This document shows, piece after piece, positions 10,401 through 23,034 of a stretch of DNA of 60,000 nucleotides (position 1 is its first letter; every line of letters begins with the position of its first letter). A model generated the notes under the pieces. It saw only the letters and a list, made by a program, of their open reading frames with translations, had not been told where the DNA came from and did not search any database. A program made the translations under genes and the position numbers. Origin of the DNA: Mesostigma viride (lineage: Eukaryota; Streptophyta; Mesostigmatophyceae; Mesostigmatales; Mesostigmataceae); the NCBI GenBank assembly GCA_009746045.1, contig RPFO01000026.1, positions 466,328-526,327 on the forward strand. The letters run 5' to 3'.

Positions 10401-10807
10401 CCTGGATGTCCCAGCCCTACAAGAATGTCCCACAGCGCAGGCCAGAAAACCTAATCGAAGGCTTTGATGAAGTCCAGGTCAGCACAAGGTGCAGAGGGGA
10501 CTCACTGGTCAGGCTGAAGGCGGTGCAATTCTTCCACAAGGCGGCGAGTAGCGAAGAGCGCTTGTACTGTGTTGCGGCCTGGACGGAAGCCGTGCTGAGT
10601 CTCGCTGAGGTGGCCGTCCAGGGCAGTACGCAGGCGGCTCAGGATGAGCCGCATGAGAAGCTTGAGGGGGGCACTTTGGATGCATGCACACCCCTCTATC
10701 AAGGAGACAACCAGCGCAGGCCAGAAATCGGGAGAATCCGGACCATGGTAGCTCGAGCCTGCCGTTATCTTGTCCGCGTGTTCGAGTCGTTCAGGATGAT
10801 GAAGATG
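10226..10807. repeat. 110-bp perfect inverted repeat around a 362-bp spacer
   Basis: 10,226-10,335 and the reverse complement of 10,698-10,807 are identical over 110 bp by direct comparison. The spacer (10,336-10,697) contains part of the LINE reverse transcriptase. The right arm belongs to the 229-bp insert at 10,700-10,928; the left arm is a second, oppositely oriented copy of the same sequence. A third, diverged copy lies at about 44,075-44,196 and a short one at about 10,055-10,082. Confidence 0.9.
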
Positions 10808-10928
10808 AATGGTGATGGAAATGTGTAGCCGTGTGCATTGAAATTATGGCTGGCTTACGTGTAGAGCGACTAGATGACCTAGACGGTGGGGCCGGAAACA
10901 GCATGCTTGATCAGGGCGTGTGTTTCGA
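10700..10928. mobile_element. 229-bp insertion with 8-bp target duplication
   Basis: The LINE reading frame is interrupted in its PGNYRG motif by 229 bp flanked by the direct repeat CCCTCTAT (10,692-10,699 and 10,929-10,936). Removing one repeat copy plus the insert reconnects the RT sequence. The insert ends (CAAGGAGACAACC and TGTGTTTCGA) do not form an evident inverted repeat. A related sequence is at 43,957-44,196. An 8-bp duplication is usual for hAT elements, but a SINE-type origin is equally possible. Confidence 0.7.
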
Positions 10929-11195
10929 CCCTCTATAGTTGCCGGGGTCGGCGGGCGATCGGCCCCTTGTTCTTGTACTGCATCGTGCGAAAACTGTGTT
11001 GCCAGGCCGCTGGGGGCGGTTGCGCGACGACAGCAGAATGTGGTTGCAGATCTCCCGGAAGAGCAGCATGACACCAGTGTCCTCAAACTCGGCGGCGAGT
11101 TTCACGACCGCGGCCGGAATCTCGTCGCAGCGCCTGTGGCTGCATCGTCGAGCTCCCAATAGTCTAGCTGGAAAAGGTGGACATTCCTCAATCAG

Positions 11196-12529
11196 CCAAG
11201 TACACCATGAGCGCGGGCCATAGCTAGAGTGGGGACAAGGAACAGGGGTAAGGTGGCGGCCTGACCACGTTTGCAGATACGCCACCCATTTATTTGTACA
11301 AATTAATCCATTGTTCAAATTACTTCTAAATTCACGAATCATACAATCAACAAGGCCTTATTATTAAAAAGCAATTAAACCGGTGGCCAAAGAGAATTGA
11401 AATCCTTAGCAAATGGCTACGAATTCCCCTGCAACATTTACATTCCAGGCCAACAGGCGATGGTCTGTCAGTCACATGTCAAGGGGCAGATGAAAACCAG
11501 ACAAACGGTCCAACAGAATGCAAAAACGGTCCAAGCATACGCCGGTGACCCCTTCCACGATCTGGAGATGGCCGCATTTAGCCATCTCGTTCCTTTTTTA
11601 TTGGAGCCATGGCTACCACATCACGGACAAGTAAATTCTTGTGACGCATCGCCAAGGATCAGCCAAACAGGTCCCTACCCCACACAAGGGCAGGCGCCTG
11701 CAGGCGTCCCACTAACGTATGATTAATTCCTGGAAATGAAAAAAGACTATCGTGCGGTGCCCTGTTGCGAAAGCCTGTGTCACAATCCTTTCAGTCCAGG
11801 GTTCAGACCCACGATACCCCAGCTTATCCCATGCCCGCCGAGATCACGGCTCCACACGAGGCATTGCAGCGACAGGTTGCCCTTTAGGAAAAAATATATG
11901 GGGCAAGGACGCTGCTGTACTTGTCCTTATCCGATGCCGCATGCCTCGACCGTCCATGTTCATTTGAACCGGCATTTGAGCCAGCGCTGCATCCTCGTGG
12001 AAATGAAGTCCGTTGGCTACCCACAGGCACGCACACAGCGTGCGCCGAACATGCTGAATGGTTGTGTACAGCTGGCCCTAACCTGGGGGCTGCGGTGTGA
12101 CACCACGTGTGCCGGCTGCCCAGCGCGCATGCACATCACTCTTGCCATGTGCTGGTGTGTGTTCAGATTGGGGGGGGGGGGGCGCAGGGGCGGCACACAT
12201 CCATCCGTCCAGCCCACAAGAATGCACACGGGGACGTCAGTCTGCAGGACAGCCGAAGCAGGGCATGCATGCCCAGTCCTTTGCATGCCAGAGAATGACG
12301 CAGAGCGCACGTAGTAGGGAACCAAGTACTAGGGCACCGCATAGAAAACCAACTAGAGAGCCAACGAGAAAAACAAGTACGGAACGAAGTAGGGAACCGA
12401 GTTGGACCCCAATCCAATGGGCCATATTCTCATGCGTGACTGACAGCCACATTAAATGGCGATCGCCCTAACATGATAAATTACCAAATGTTGACGTTTG
12501 TAGCCAGCAGACAAACGAAATGGATGGGG

Positions 12530-12560
<31 letters not shown>

Positions 12561-13272
12561 CGTGAACGGCCTATATGATGCCAGACAGCCAATCCAAACA
12601 TGAACATGCATGTAAGGATGAGGTGACATCTAGGGTTCATGTACACATCACTACAGGAAAAAAAAACTCCCCCCCGGTGTTGACAACATCGCGTAGAACG
12701 AAAAGAAGGGAAGAAACGAGAAGAAAGGAGCTGTGTTCTCAAATCGATATGTAGAGCATGGTGTCCAGGGTGCAAATCGGCACCCTGGCGTGCTCGTGTG
12801 AAAAGCAGCACAACCATACCAAGAAAACATTGCATCACAAACACCAACATCTATGCAAGCAAGTCAAGCAAAATGCGCGTCTGTCGTAGAAACTGGGTGC
12901 AGAAATGCGCGCCAAAAAGATGCAGCTGTTTCTGACCAACCAGTACACCTGGCCTATTCCGAATGTCCTGTGTGCCACCACCCACAGTGTCCTCCATCAC
13001 CCCACCTAGCAACAGGGTCCCTGAGCTCACCTCCGGCAGCGGGCCAGCAAGGCAGTTGCTCCTCTCTCGCCCCCTGGTGGTCTTACTATCCGGGGCTTCC
13101 CCGTGCGCTCCTTGGGGCCTGGTTACAGGCCGCCCACTGGCATGGGCCAAGCGCATCACCGATCCTCACAAAGCACCATCCCCGCCATGAAGCTGACGTT
13201 CAAGCCAGTCTCAAAATGGATGGCCCGATGGCTCAATGAGCGGGCAGGAGGTCGCGTAGACGATACGGTGAC
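11196..13272. other. No recognisable gene
   Basis: Open frames up to 192 codons (for example 11,736-12,314 plus) have no family resemblance and no codon regularity I can defend. Landmarks are G-runs near 12,168-12,182 and 12,531-12,560, an A-run near 12,658, and an imprecise GGGAACCAAGTA-like repeat at about 12,315-12,405. Confidence 0.5.
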
Positions 13273-13686
<414 letters not shown>

Positions 13687-13689
13687 AGA

Positions 13690-16600
13690 GATTGAGATTT
13701 ATACGAGAGAGCTGAGGGTAATAAAAAAAGTCAGCCCCCTTTCAAATATTATGAGTACAGGTTCTTTCGAGTATTTTTGTTCTTGTTCACAAACTCCCCG
13801 CGCGAACACAAAGTTGTGCTCAGACCAGCAATCAAGTATGACGAATTGCCGGTCAAACCTCCGTGGCTGCTTCCCTCGCAACCACATTGTCCCGCAGGTC
13901 GCATCCTCCTAGCTGCGTTCCCTGTCATACACGGTGGCGAGGAATGCGTCACTTGACGCATAAATCCCACAAGATCTTTCCATGCCCAACCTAGCGCCCT
14001 GCCAGCACTCCAGAGAAACCGGTGGGCACCCAATTATCGCCGCTGCGCCGCAAGGTCCGCTGCGCCACCAGGATTGTCAATGCCCCCCTCGATGGTGAGG
14101 TGCATGAGGGATTGCTTGCACGATCGCCACAAAACCAAGTCTGTATCCACCGCCCGAGGCATAGCCCCGCCCCACCCCACGTAGTCAACTCACAAAAGGC
14201 AGGGCACGCAATGGTGGATTTCGGGCAGCCCATCCGCCCAAACCGCCCGCCTGGACACCGTGGCAACGCATGCTAGGTGGTGGTCTAGTGGGCCCATGTG
14301 GGCCATGCAGTGTGGTGGACACAGCCAACATCATTCATATACCAGGCGGCCAGTATGAGTGATCATCCCATCATTCTTGCACAGAGAGGCATGCGCGGAG
14401 GTGTGCACAGAGGAATCACCGCATCCACCCTGACCGCACGTGCTGCCTGGGTGCTTTCCCACGAAGTCGCCCCTTGCTGCCGCGAATATGCGGCAGATAT
14501 GTGCAGCTGCCAGCCACCAACAACAGGATGTACAATAGGGTTGCCACAGTGCCCGGTCTTATGGCACCCGGAGCCCCTTTTGCCCTGGCTTGCACCTCTT
14601 GTCCCCCAAGCCCCACTGCTTTCCCTCCTTCGTGTCGTTCCCTAGCATCTCCTTTCCTTCCCCCCTTCTCTTCCTGCCTTATCCAACAGAACCGCAGCCG
14701 CGCGGCTCCTGGTGCACCAAGCCACACGCTGGACCGGCTGCATCGCGATACAGCCGCTGCAGATAAAAAGGCTCAGCAGCCGGCCGCAATGCCCGCCCGC
14801 GTTGTCATGCCCGGGACCGCATGGCCCGTCATCATGTGTAGACACCCAACGTGGGTCTTTCCCTCCTCCCTCTCCTTTCCCAATCCTTTGCTCGTCCATC
14901 CATCCTCCTCCCTCCCCATCCCCATTCCACCCCCGCGGCCTCCCCCCTCCCATCGCCGCCTTTCCTCTTCTTCTTCCCCCTCGTCTTCTGCGGCCATTAG
15001 TGCCACATGACACAACCGCGGCAGCCCTGGTGACGCACATCCCATGGCATGATGGCATGACATGGCGTGACGGCCGTGACGGCAGCTGCCACTGACGGTC
15101 TTGCCAGCTAATGCTGCTGGCCATGTTTGCCGCAACCGCCGTGCTGGTGGCTGCAGCCGCTGCGGCCCCAGTCGCCCGCTCTGAAGAAAGGTTATCAAAA
15201 CTGTGCTGCAATGCACACCAACAACGCGCAATGCCAGCATTACATCTTCCCATGGCAACGACGCCGATTCCAGTGTTCCCCATCCTCCACCGCGTCGTCT
15301 CGCTAATGAGGTAAGGTATCAAAAGAATGCTCTTGGGCGTGGCACCAACACGCGCTGCGTGGTATGTATGCCCATCAGCATGGCGCACAGCTGGCCGGCG
15401 CGACGGACCCAGCCAATCGCAACCACCAAGAATGTGCCAGCATGGCTCGGGGGTGCCCCACTGACGTGGGCCACCATGGGCATCCCATCCTTGGTTCATT
15501 CCGCCAGGATGCCCAATGAAGCCCCAACAAGCTCTTGACGCGCTGGACCACATGGTGGGCTGGCTAGCCCACCTACGTGCTGGCATCCCCGACCACCATC
15601 CCTGGATGCCTAGGCATCCATATCGGCGCATACCGTCCAACAGATGAAGGTGTAAGATGTACCCCAGGCAGCACGCCCATGCACCCGGCACGTAGCTGCA
15701 GCAGGCATGCAGGGGACCATTCTTCACAGGTGTCTCTCCTGCCTAGGCACGAGGTGCCACGTCGCCGACCACTGTGCTGGGGGCAAAGGATGCACACGGT
15801 GCTGAGGTAGGATGAGCCCCCACTTGGCACATGGCAACCTGCAGCATGGCAGCATGCCGCCTCTTCCAGCCTTGCACGACAATATTTCAGTTGTCATGCA
15901 GAAACACTCGGGGCGAGGGAGGCACCTGTCGCATCCGCTTCGAGCTCCCGTGGCTGCCAAGTACTCTTCTGCCAATGCCGCACCGCGCGGCATTGGCAGC
16001 ACATGCATGGCCGGAGCAGAGGGTCCCACGACGCAGACGTCATGAGACCATGGGAGCGGTACTCATAAGCATTCAAAAGCAGCCTGGCATGCCACCACGG
16101 CTGCCGAAAAATCCATGTGATAGGAGTACTCCCATCCATCTGCTGCCCGCCCTCTTCCAACCGGAGCGATTGATGAGCGCATCAATCAGCTCCACAAATC
16201 ATCATTCTTCTCCACCTTATTCTGTTTCCCGCAAAGATAGGAAGCCGAGGGCTGCTGGGGGGAGTAGCAGCGCGCACGCCTTCAACCATCCCGTACAGGG
16301 AATATCATTCCGACCACCCACCAGGGGGTATACCACCAGGCCACAGCCATCATGATAACAGCAAGCAACAGGGCTGTCCATCTCGAAGCCATGGCCACAG
16401 GGCTTGCACAACCAGGCGTGGCCGCGGCCTTGTGACAAGACCGTCACCGCCACCGCTGTTGCTAGCCCACCAGCATGCCTGTGTGCGTGGGCAGCACGCA
16501 AATCAGCGCGCCGCACATTCCTGCACGCCAGGCTTGATCCGTGTATAGTGGTCGATTCTGGCAGCAGTTCAGCATGCCAGCGCAAGGCATGCCAGCTTAC

Positions 16601-17660
16601 CACAGTTGGTGGCAACGTTCTACAAAGTCCAGTGCCCGGGCGCACGACCAAAGCCGGAGGCAATCCACGCAAACCCCGCACCATCAGGAGAGGAAGGTTG
16701 CCCAGCCAGGCGCCTGGTGCAGGGCCTCGCAGCGTGAATTGAATATACAGTTAGGTGGTTGTCGCGCCACCTGTCTGGAGCGTCCTGTCATCCCCACGGC
16801 AGAGGAGCAAGCCAGTGCGCGCCCCTTCCGCAGGACCAGCCGCCGAACGCAAACAACAGCCTCCCTGGTGGTCGGCCCGAGGCCCGCAGCCCATGCCTTG
16901 CTAAAACCCTGGTCACAAACCCTGGCGTCCAGAGCAAACTCGTAAGAAACCTGCCCTCTTGACAGGTCACCGCTCTCGGTACATCAACCACCCAGGAAAG
17001 CAGGGGACCAAGTGTGGCATCGCGCCGCTACCACCTATCCAGGCGAGCTTCACACCGGCGTGCGTCGTACCCCAAGGCCCACCGCGGGCTCGTTTGCCCA
17101 TGCACGCAGCAGTCTATATGGCCAAGCAGGCCACCAGACAGGTTGCGGCCCGTCGAGCACAAGACAAGTAGAGCACCGGACCGATGGAGCATAAGACCCG
17201 TACAGCACAGGCCAACAACAGTGAGTGCATTCAAGCACACACACACAGATGAGCTATTCGCGATCCTCGGGTTCCGCATTGCCGCGGACCAATCAATGGC
17301 TTTTTCAAGCCAGGAGCTCCTACCCAACGAGCAGGTATCAGCACGCGCCGTCGAATTCGCAATAACGGCCCACTCCAGCGCGTTGCTGGATCCCGCGCGG
17401 TGACCCACTGGCAAATCAATCCATGCTATCCACCCTACAGAGACCCTGGGAAGCCAGCCAGGTTGGCCCCGGCCTCAGCCCTCCTCAGTTCACTAAGCTA
17501 GTCGCTATAGCTACCGCGGTCGCTGACGTCCCGTGCCGTCGCAAATGCAGGCAAGGGGTAGGGTAATACACGGCGTCCGAACCCGTAGATCCAATCATGA
17601 ACATATGCATTGGGGGGGGGGGGGGGGGGTTCCCGCGCAAATATCGTGCACGGCGGCATG
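13690..17660. other. No recognisable gene (4 kb)
   Basis: The longest frame, 14,642-15,727 minus (361 codons), is rich in Trp, Cys, Gly and Arg and has no domain pattern, so I do not call it. The sequence is rich in GCATGCC-type words and contains pyrimidine-rich stretches (14,600-14,690, 14,860-15,000) and a G-run at 17,611-17,629. It lies downstream of the kinase gene and may contain its 3' UTR. Confidence 0.5.
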
Positions 17661-17669
17661 CCGATGACT

Positions 17670-20600
17670 TCACCCCCCCCCACCGGACTCCGTCCAGCCC
17701 ACATCCTGGAGCATGCGCGTGAGCCGTTCGGCCACCTCGTTAAAGGACGGGCGCCGCGAGGGCTCGCTGTCCCAGCACGCGTGCATCAGGTCCGACCACG
17801 CGGGCTCGCACCAGGAGGGCACGGGCGGCCGCAGGTTCTTGCACGCAACGCCACCTGCAGGGGGGGAGGGGGGAGGTGACATGGGGGAGAGCCAGAGGTG
17901 CACAGGTTGCGAAGGAAAATTTAGGAAAAGGGGTGGACAAAACGCCAAGGGAAAACGCTGAGACGGGCAAGCACCCATGAACGGTTCAACGCATGACAGA
18001 CACAGACCCATGGATCCTCGGCCCACTGGCCACCCAAGCCACCAGTACCAGCAGTTAAGGGTGACCGCTGGTACGTTGCTTGACAGCATGGCCATTCACC
18101 AAATAGCCACCACCACGGATCATCCCAATCGTGCACGGCTCGTCTCCATACTAGAATCGTGGCCCTGGTACTACGGCATGCTGACCCAGTCCACCATGGC
18201 ACATGTAACTGCACGGGCAGTGACGACAAAACGCACCCCTCTTGTGCGGTGCAGCCGTTTCCCTCGCCAATGACCACCCACGACCATTAATGTTCTCCTT
18301 ACCAACATGGCCCGCGTACAAAACGGCCTGAATGTCCTCAGCGCCATGCTGACCACTTTTACCAATCCAAAAACTTAACTCTTCTGTCTTGGATTTCCTA
18401 TCAGCCGTGGTACCAAAGCGCTAGCCAAACCAAGGCTCACCGATGATCTCTGCGTGGTGCAGCCCCGCGTAGGGCTCCTGCGCGGTGAGCATCTCCCACA
18501 ACACGATCGCGTACGAGTACACGTCCACCTTCTCAGTGACCCCCGACTCGGACACCATCAGCTCAGGAGCCATGAAGGGGAGCGTGCCGCGCAGCGCGCC
18601 CGAGACAAACGTGGCCTTGCGGATCTTGGACAAACCAAAGTCGGTCACCTGGGCAGGGAGGGGGGGGGGGAGAGTGGGCAGCAGCGATGGGAGAAAGAGT
18701 CAGGCGGTGTCACAGCTCTGGACTTGATACAACTGGGGCATGGCACTGCGGAGGAGGGAGAGATGCGGGCGAAACCAATCGCTTGGCCTATCAACATGGC
18801 ACCTAGGCGTTACTAATAAAACAACTATATTCATGCAAGCCTATTGCCACTCCGGCTGTTGAGGAGGAATCAGTCTCTGGGAATGCTATAAAAGTAGCCA
18901 GTATCTTGGGTTTATTATCTGTTGGCATGCGGCAAGGAAAAAAAAAACTTGCGATACTGACAAAACTACTGCTGACAAATGTGTCAAGTGATCCATGAGT
19001 GGTCACTCACCTTGCATACGGCGCGGTAGGGGTCGCTCACGTTCTTCACAAGTAGGTTCTCGCCCTTGAGGTCAAAGTGGACCATGTTGCGCCCGTGCAG
19101 GTACGCCATCCCGCGCGCCGCGCCGCGCGCGAGCACAAGCCGCAGGATGTAGTCCATCGGGCGACCAAGGTCACGCAGCACCTTCTTGAGGCTTCCGTCC
19201 ACCATGAACTCGGTCACCGTTGAGGGTGCGGTCCCGTCGGCCACCACGCCGTAGAAGTCGACGATGTTCGGGTGTTGCAGCTGCGCAAGCAGCTCCACCT
19301 CCTGCCAGAAGTCGTCCACCTGGCGGGACGAGGCAAAGGGGGGGATCCAGTTGGGGGTCAAGGTTTGCACATGCATGGGCAGAGGGTTGATTGGGGACAC
19401 GAGGACATGCCAATCAGGAGAAATCCGGTGCACCGGCACAGCTTGTGCGCAAGAGGGTCAGGTGACAGATGCACACTAAACCCACCTATTGAGTGGTACC
19501 AATAGGTAAGGAAGAATGGGGGGGGGGGGGGGGAAGAAGGGGATCCTTCCAGGCGCAGCCATGGGTAAATAAAACCTGCCATCACGCAGACCGCATCTGC
19601 CCAGTTCCCACCAGGAATTAATTCAGTGTGAAACATTTTAAGGTATCTGCAGCAGCTCCAAGTGTTCTCCTGATCGCTGCATCGTCGATTCTCGCCTCAT
19701 ACTCATCAGCCACATCGCAGGTATCACCACCTGTCACCGGCAAGCACTCCCCACCACACCCCATGTACAAGGCCGCACCGCCTATTCTGACAACTCGCTA
19801 TCTCGACCGTGGCGGCAACGCCTCCGCACGCCTGCCAGAGATTAGCGTTGTTGCTGCTAGGGGTTGCGCAACACGTCCTAGTGCGTGCTTCGTAACAAGC
19901 CAACAAAAGCACGAGAACGATTCACTTTTTCACAAGGCTCCGGCTGCAGCTGGCCCGCCCCCATGCGGGCTCATTTCTTTGCTGCCACGTTACCTGCTGG
20001 TCAAAGTTTGCGTTGGCGAGCACACAGTCGCGCAGCCGCTTGACCGCCACATCCATGCCGCGCCAGCGCGCACGGAACACCATCCCGAACGAGCCGCGGC
20101 CCATCTCCTCCAAAATCTGGGGGTAGAGAAAAAAAAGGGGGGGGCGGGGAGGAGGGGGGGAAACAACAGAGTGGGGAGGGGAAGAGGGGAAAGTGGGAGA
20201 ACAGCGGGTCAGGAGCACGTAGAAGGAAGCTGCACGATACTGTGAAATACTACAAACATTCAGCTGAGTCGGAAGAGTCGCAGACTTATAACCGATAATG
20301 TAAAAAACTATCGCAGATCTTACCATAATGGGCCGGCCTAGCCCCGGGCACTGGGCACACAAGCAGAGAATAGATCCAATCACAGAACAAATGGACGGCT
20401 CAGCCAAGGAGCAAAAATCGCCCGTAAACGCCTTTGTTATATTTTATCCCCAGTGCAGGAGAAAAAGGGGAAAAGGAGAGTAACCCGGCCGATGAGGAGA
20501 ATAAAATGGGTGTCGAAGGGACCGAGCATGCAATCGTGTCAAGCCATACCTCAATGTCCTTTGCGTAAATCCTTCGAAGGCCCCCCGACGTCTCCATTGC

Positions 20601-22961
20601 CGTGCCAGCCCCGACAAAGTTCCCCCCGGCATCGCCGCCGCTCGCCCCCTTGTCCACCCCCATTCCGTACTTGCTCGCCTCCGCCTCCTTCCCCCCCCCA
20701 TTTGCCAACACACCTGCCCCAACCCCAGCCCACCCTCCCGGCCCCTGCCACCCCTTGAACGCCGCGCCCCCCGCCATCCCGGCCGCGACCGCCGCCCCCC
20801 TCCCGCCCATCCCCAAGGCTGGCGGGGACAGAGCGTTCATGTGTGCTCCAGTGTCCGGCGACATGATCGCATTCAATGCGGGCGACATGGCCGGGGACAA
20901 GGCGTCCACGTGGCCCTGCGTGCCCGTGACACCGCGCCCATACACCCGCTGGTTGGGCGGGTGGCCCGTGCCCCCCTTGCAGCCGATCGTGATTGCCGCG
21001 GTTCCCTGGAGCGCCATCTGGCAGTGGTTGGCCCACGCGGGGGTCTCCCCCGTTGCGGCGGCTAGGATCATGTCCTCATCCTCCGACCCGTGCGGCCCCC
21101 ATGTGGCAAATGGGTTGGACTGGAGGCTCTCGTGCACGAGGCCGCGAGGGGAGCCGCCCGCGCCCACCACGATGGGGTGTGCAGGCGCTGTGAGCGGAGG
21201 AGGAGGGGGCAACGTGACCTTGGCCGCATTTCCGCCACTGCTGTGGCCGCTGCTGTTGCTACCTGTCAGCATACTAGCGCTCATCCCCACGCATCCGCCG
21301 CCGTTGCCCAGCACCGCCCCGTTCCCGTGGTGGAGGACGCCACCCCCACCGACCACGCAGCCATTCAGCAGCAGCTCGTCCAACGCCTCATCCAGCATGC
21401 CCGTCGCCACCACGTGCGGCGCCAGTTTGTGCCCACCGTTGAGCAGCCCCGCATGTGCCGCCGTCACCTTGTCCACCGCGGTGGCCATCGCGCCCGCCAT
21501 GGCGACCCTCTGCTTGCCCCCGCCCCCCCGCTCCTCGCTCAGGCCGTCCTGCCTCAGCTGCACCTGCCCGGCGGCACCGATGGGCACAATGAGGGCGTCC
21601 GTGGGCAGCACGATGAGCGCCCCCGAGGGAGGGAGCACCGCAGCACCGTGCGGGGCGATCACCGCACCGGGGGCATGCACCGGGGGTAGGAGCGGTGCTG
21701 CACCGTCCTTCCTTCCGTTGGCGACCAGCGTGTCGGACGGCTTCTTGGGCAGGATGGGCGCACCCCCGTTGGCCGTGTGGGCCATCCACTCCGGCCCCAG
21801 CCCCGCGGCGTGGGTCCATGAGACAGGGGGGGGAGGGGGGAGCACATGTGGGTGGTGCGTCATCGAGATGCGGCCGCTGCTGTTGTCCACCACGTGGGCC
21901 ATGGGCGCGTGCGTCAGCCCACCGCGGTGGCCCGCCAGGTCATGCCCAGGCACTCCCTGACCGTGATGGTGGGAGAACGCGGGCCGGCCGTTCAGGTGTG
22001 CATGCGCGCCGTGTGTGACCCCGCTGTTGGGGTCCTGCATGAGGATGGCACGGCTGCTCTCGCCGCGCATCAAGGGCGCGTCGGAGCGGCCCAGGCTGGA
22101 CTCGCGCGAGATCGGCTTTGTGCGCGGGGGCGACAGGAAGTCCAAAGGGAGGGCCGCGATGACATCAGCGACCACGCCGCTGCCGCCCCCAAGCGAGGGG
22201 CTCTGCAGGAGCTCCTTGTCGTGCGACCCGTGGCTGCCGTGCATGCCGGTCTCCACCTCCACCAGATCAGAGATGCGGCCCAGGCTCTCCCGCAGCGACT
22301 CGCGGCTGGACTCGAGGGGACCATCCGTGGAGTCGTAGATATCCGAGGGGAGGCGGGGGAGGGCGCCCGCACGAGGGGGAGCGCCCTCGGACGGCGTGCT
22401 CATGGAGCTCTCCCGGCTGATGGAGTCGTAGTAGGAGCCGTCCCGGGCCAGGTCCTGGAAAAAGACGGCATCCCCGACGTCGTACACGTCCTCGTCGACC
22501 TCGTACTCCGAGGTGCACTCGTCGGCGGGGAAGAGGTAGACGTGTAGGCGTCGGGAACCGCTCGGGGAAGGGGACATGTTGCTGGCCATCTGGTCTATCT
22601 CGTCCATCATGTTGGCCAGATCTTCGTCGTTCGAGACGCTCACCAAGAAATCCAGCTCCGTCCCAGGCAAGTGATACTTCAGCGTGATCGCCTGGTCGTA
22701 TTCCTCCGTGAGCTTGTACATCAAGGCAGCGTACGATATATCGCGGGGAAGGACCATAAGCCTCGTGTCGCCGCCGACGTACTTGATGTTGTTGTCAGTC
22801 AAATACTGAAAACTCCCCCCGAAGCTGACAAGCAGCTTAATTTTCCCCGCGGAAACCCTACGACCCTCCGCCATAGGGTGAAACTCCGGGACTTTCGGCC
22901 ACGACGGCATGACCACCGAGTGGTGACCAGCGTCCAGCGGACGTTCCATGGTGCACGTCAT
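17670..22961 (-). CDS. PB1-domain Raf-like protein kinase (plant B4-Raf/PRAF type), 5 exons, 1,078 aa
   Basis: Predicted cytosolic Ser/Thr kinase of the plant MAPKKK-Raf class. Exons (minus): 22,961-20,550, 20,116-19,994, 19,319-19,011, 18,648-18,441, 17,854-17,670. All introns are GT-AG, and the joined frame is 3,237 nt with a TGA stop. A PB1 domain spans about residues 39-130 ([10 protein letters not shown], then the acidic [14 protein letters not shown]). A Gly/Ala/His-rich linker of some 650 residues follows. The kinase domain begins at about 805: G810-R-G-S-F-G815 loop, K830 in VAVK, E852, HFDLKGEN (D928, N933), DFG 951-953 and APE 975-977. HFD instead of HRD is normal for this subgroup. 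The C terminus has the LRPPVPSWC and [12 protein letters not shown] blocks. Land-plant B4 Rafs activate SnRK2 kinases under osmotic stress and act in Marchantia CO2 responses; that role here is inference. The 22,949 ATG has better context (ACCATGG) and would drop four residues. Confidence 0.9.
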
Positions 22962-23026
22962 TGACCCATGGTATGGATGAAACGCGCCTAGCGTGGGCAG
23001 GCACGGTCTCCCCTAAAGGACCCGCC

Positions 23027-23034
23027 CTTTATAA
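23027..23034 (-). promoter_or_regulatory. Candidate TATA box of the kinase gene
   Basis: TTATAAAG on the minus strand, 66 bp upstream of the kinase ATG at 22,961, with a GC-rich GGGCGGG motif just downstream. Position and sequence suit a core promoter with a start site near 23,000 and a short 5' UTR. Not tested by transcript data. Confidence 0.45.

Larger units (their letters stand above)
9356..11195 (-). pseudogene. LINE reverse transcriptase fragment, broken by two insertions
   Basis: Minus-strand pieces of one RT appear in order. About 11,130-10,937 carries the region before RT motif 1 (LLFREICNHILLSS, then PGNYRG across a frame). About 10,691-10,500 carries LLMRLILSRLR and TQHGFRPGRNTVQALF. 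About 10,490-10,455 carries motif A (DLDFIKAFD, followed by a stop). About 9,568-9,400 carries TSYGTT and motif B (QGCVLSPYLFF). The catalytic YADD part is missing. Two foreign blocks lie inside it: roughly 9,590-10,440 and 10,700-10,928. Stops and frameshifts abound, so it is dead. Confidence 0.8.

Noticed and set aside
9502-10433. Frames with RVRVR or SCSCSG runs
   Set aside because: Caused by the TTCGGG/TTCGTG-rich repeat block, not by a protein-coding gene.
14642-15727. 361-codon minus-strand frame
   Set aside because: No domain, biased toward Trp/Cys/Arg/Gly as expected of random GC-rich DNA, and no splice or family support.
20602-21960. 452-codon plus-strand frame
   Set aside because: Antisense shadow of kinase exon 1, which has the recognisable PB1 domain and correct splicing on the other strand.
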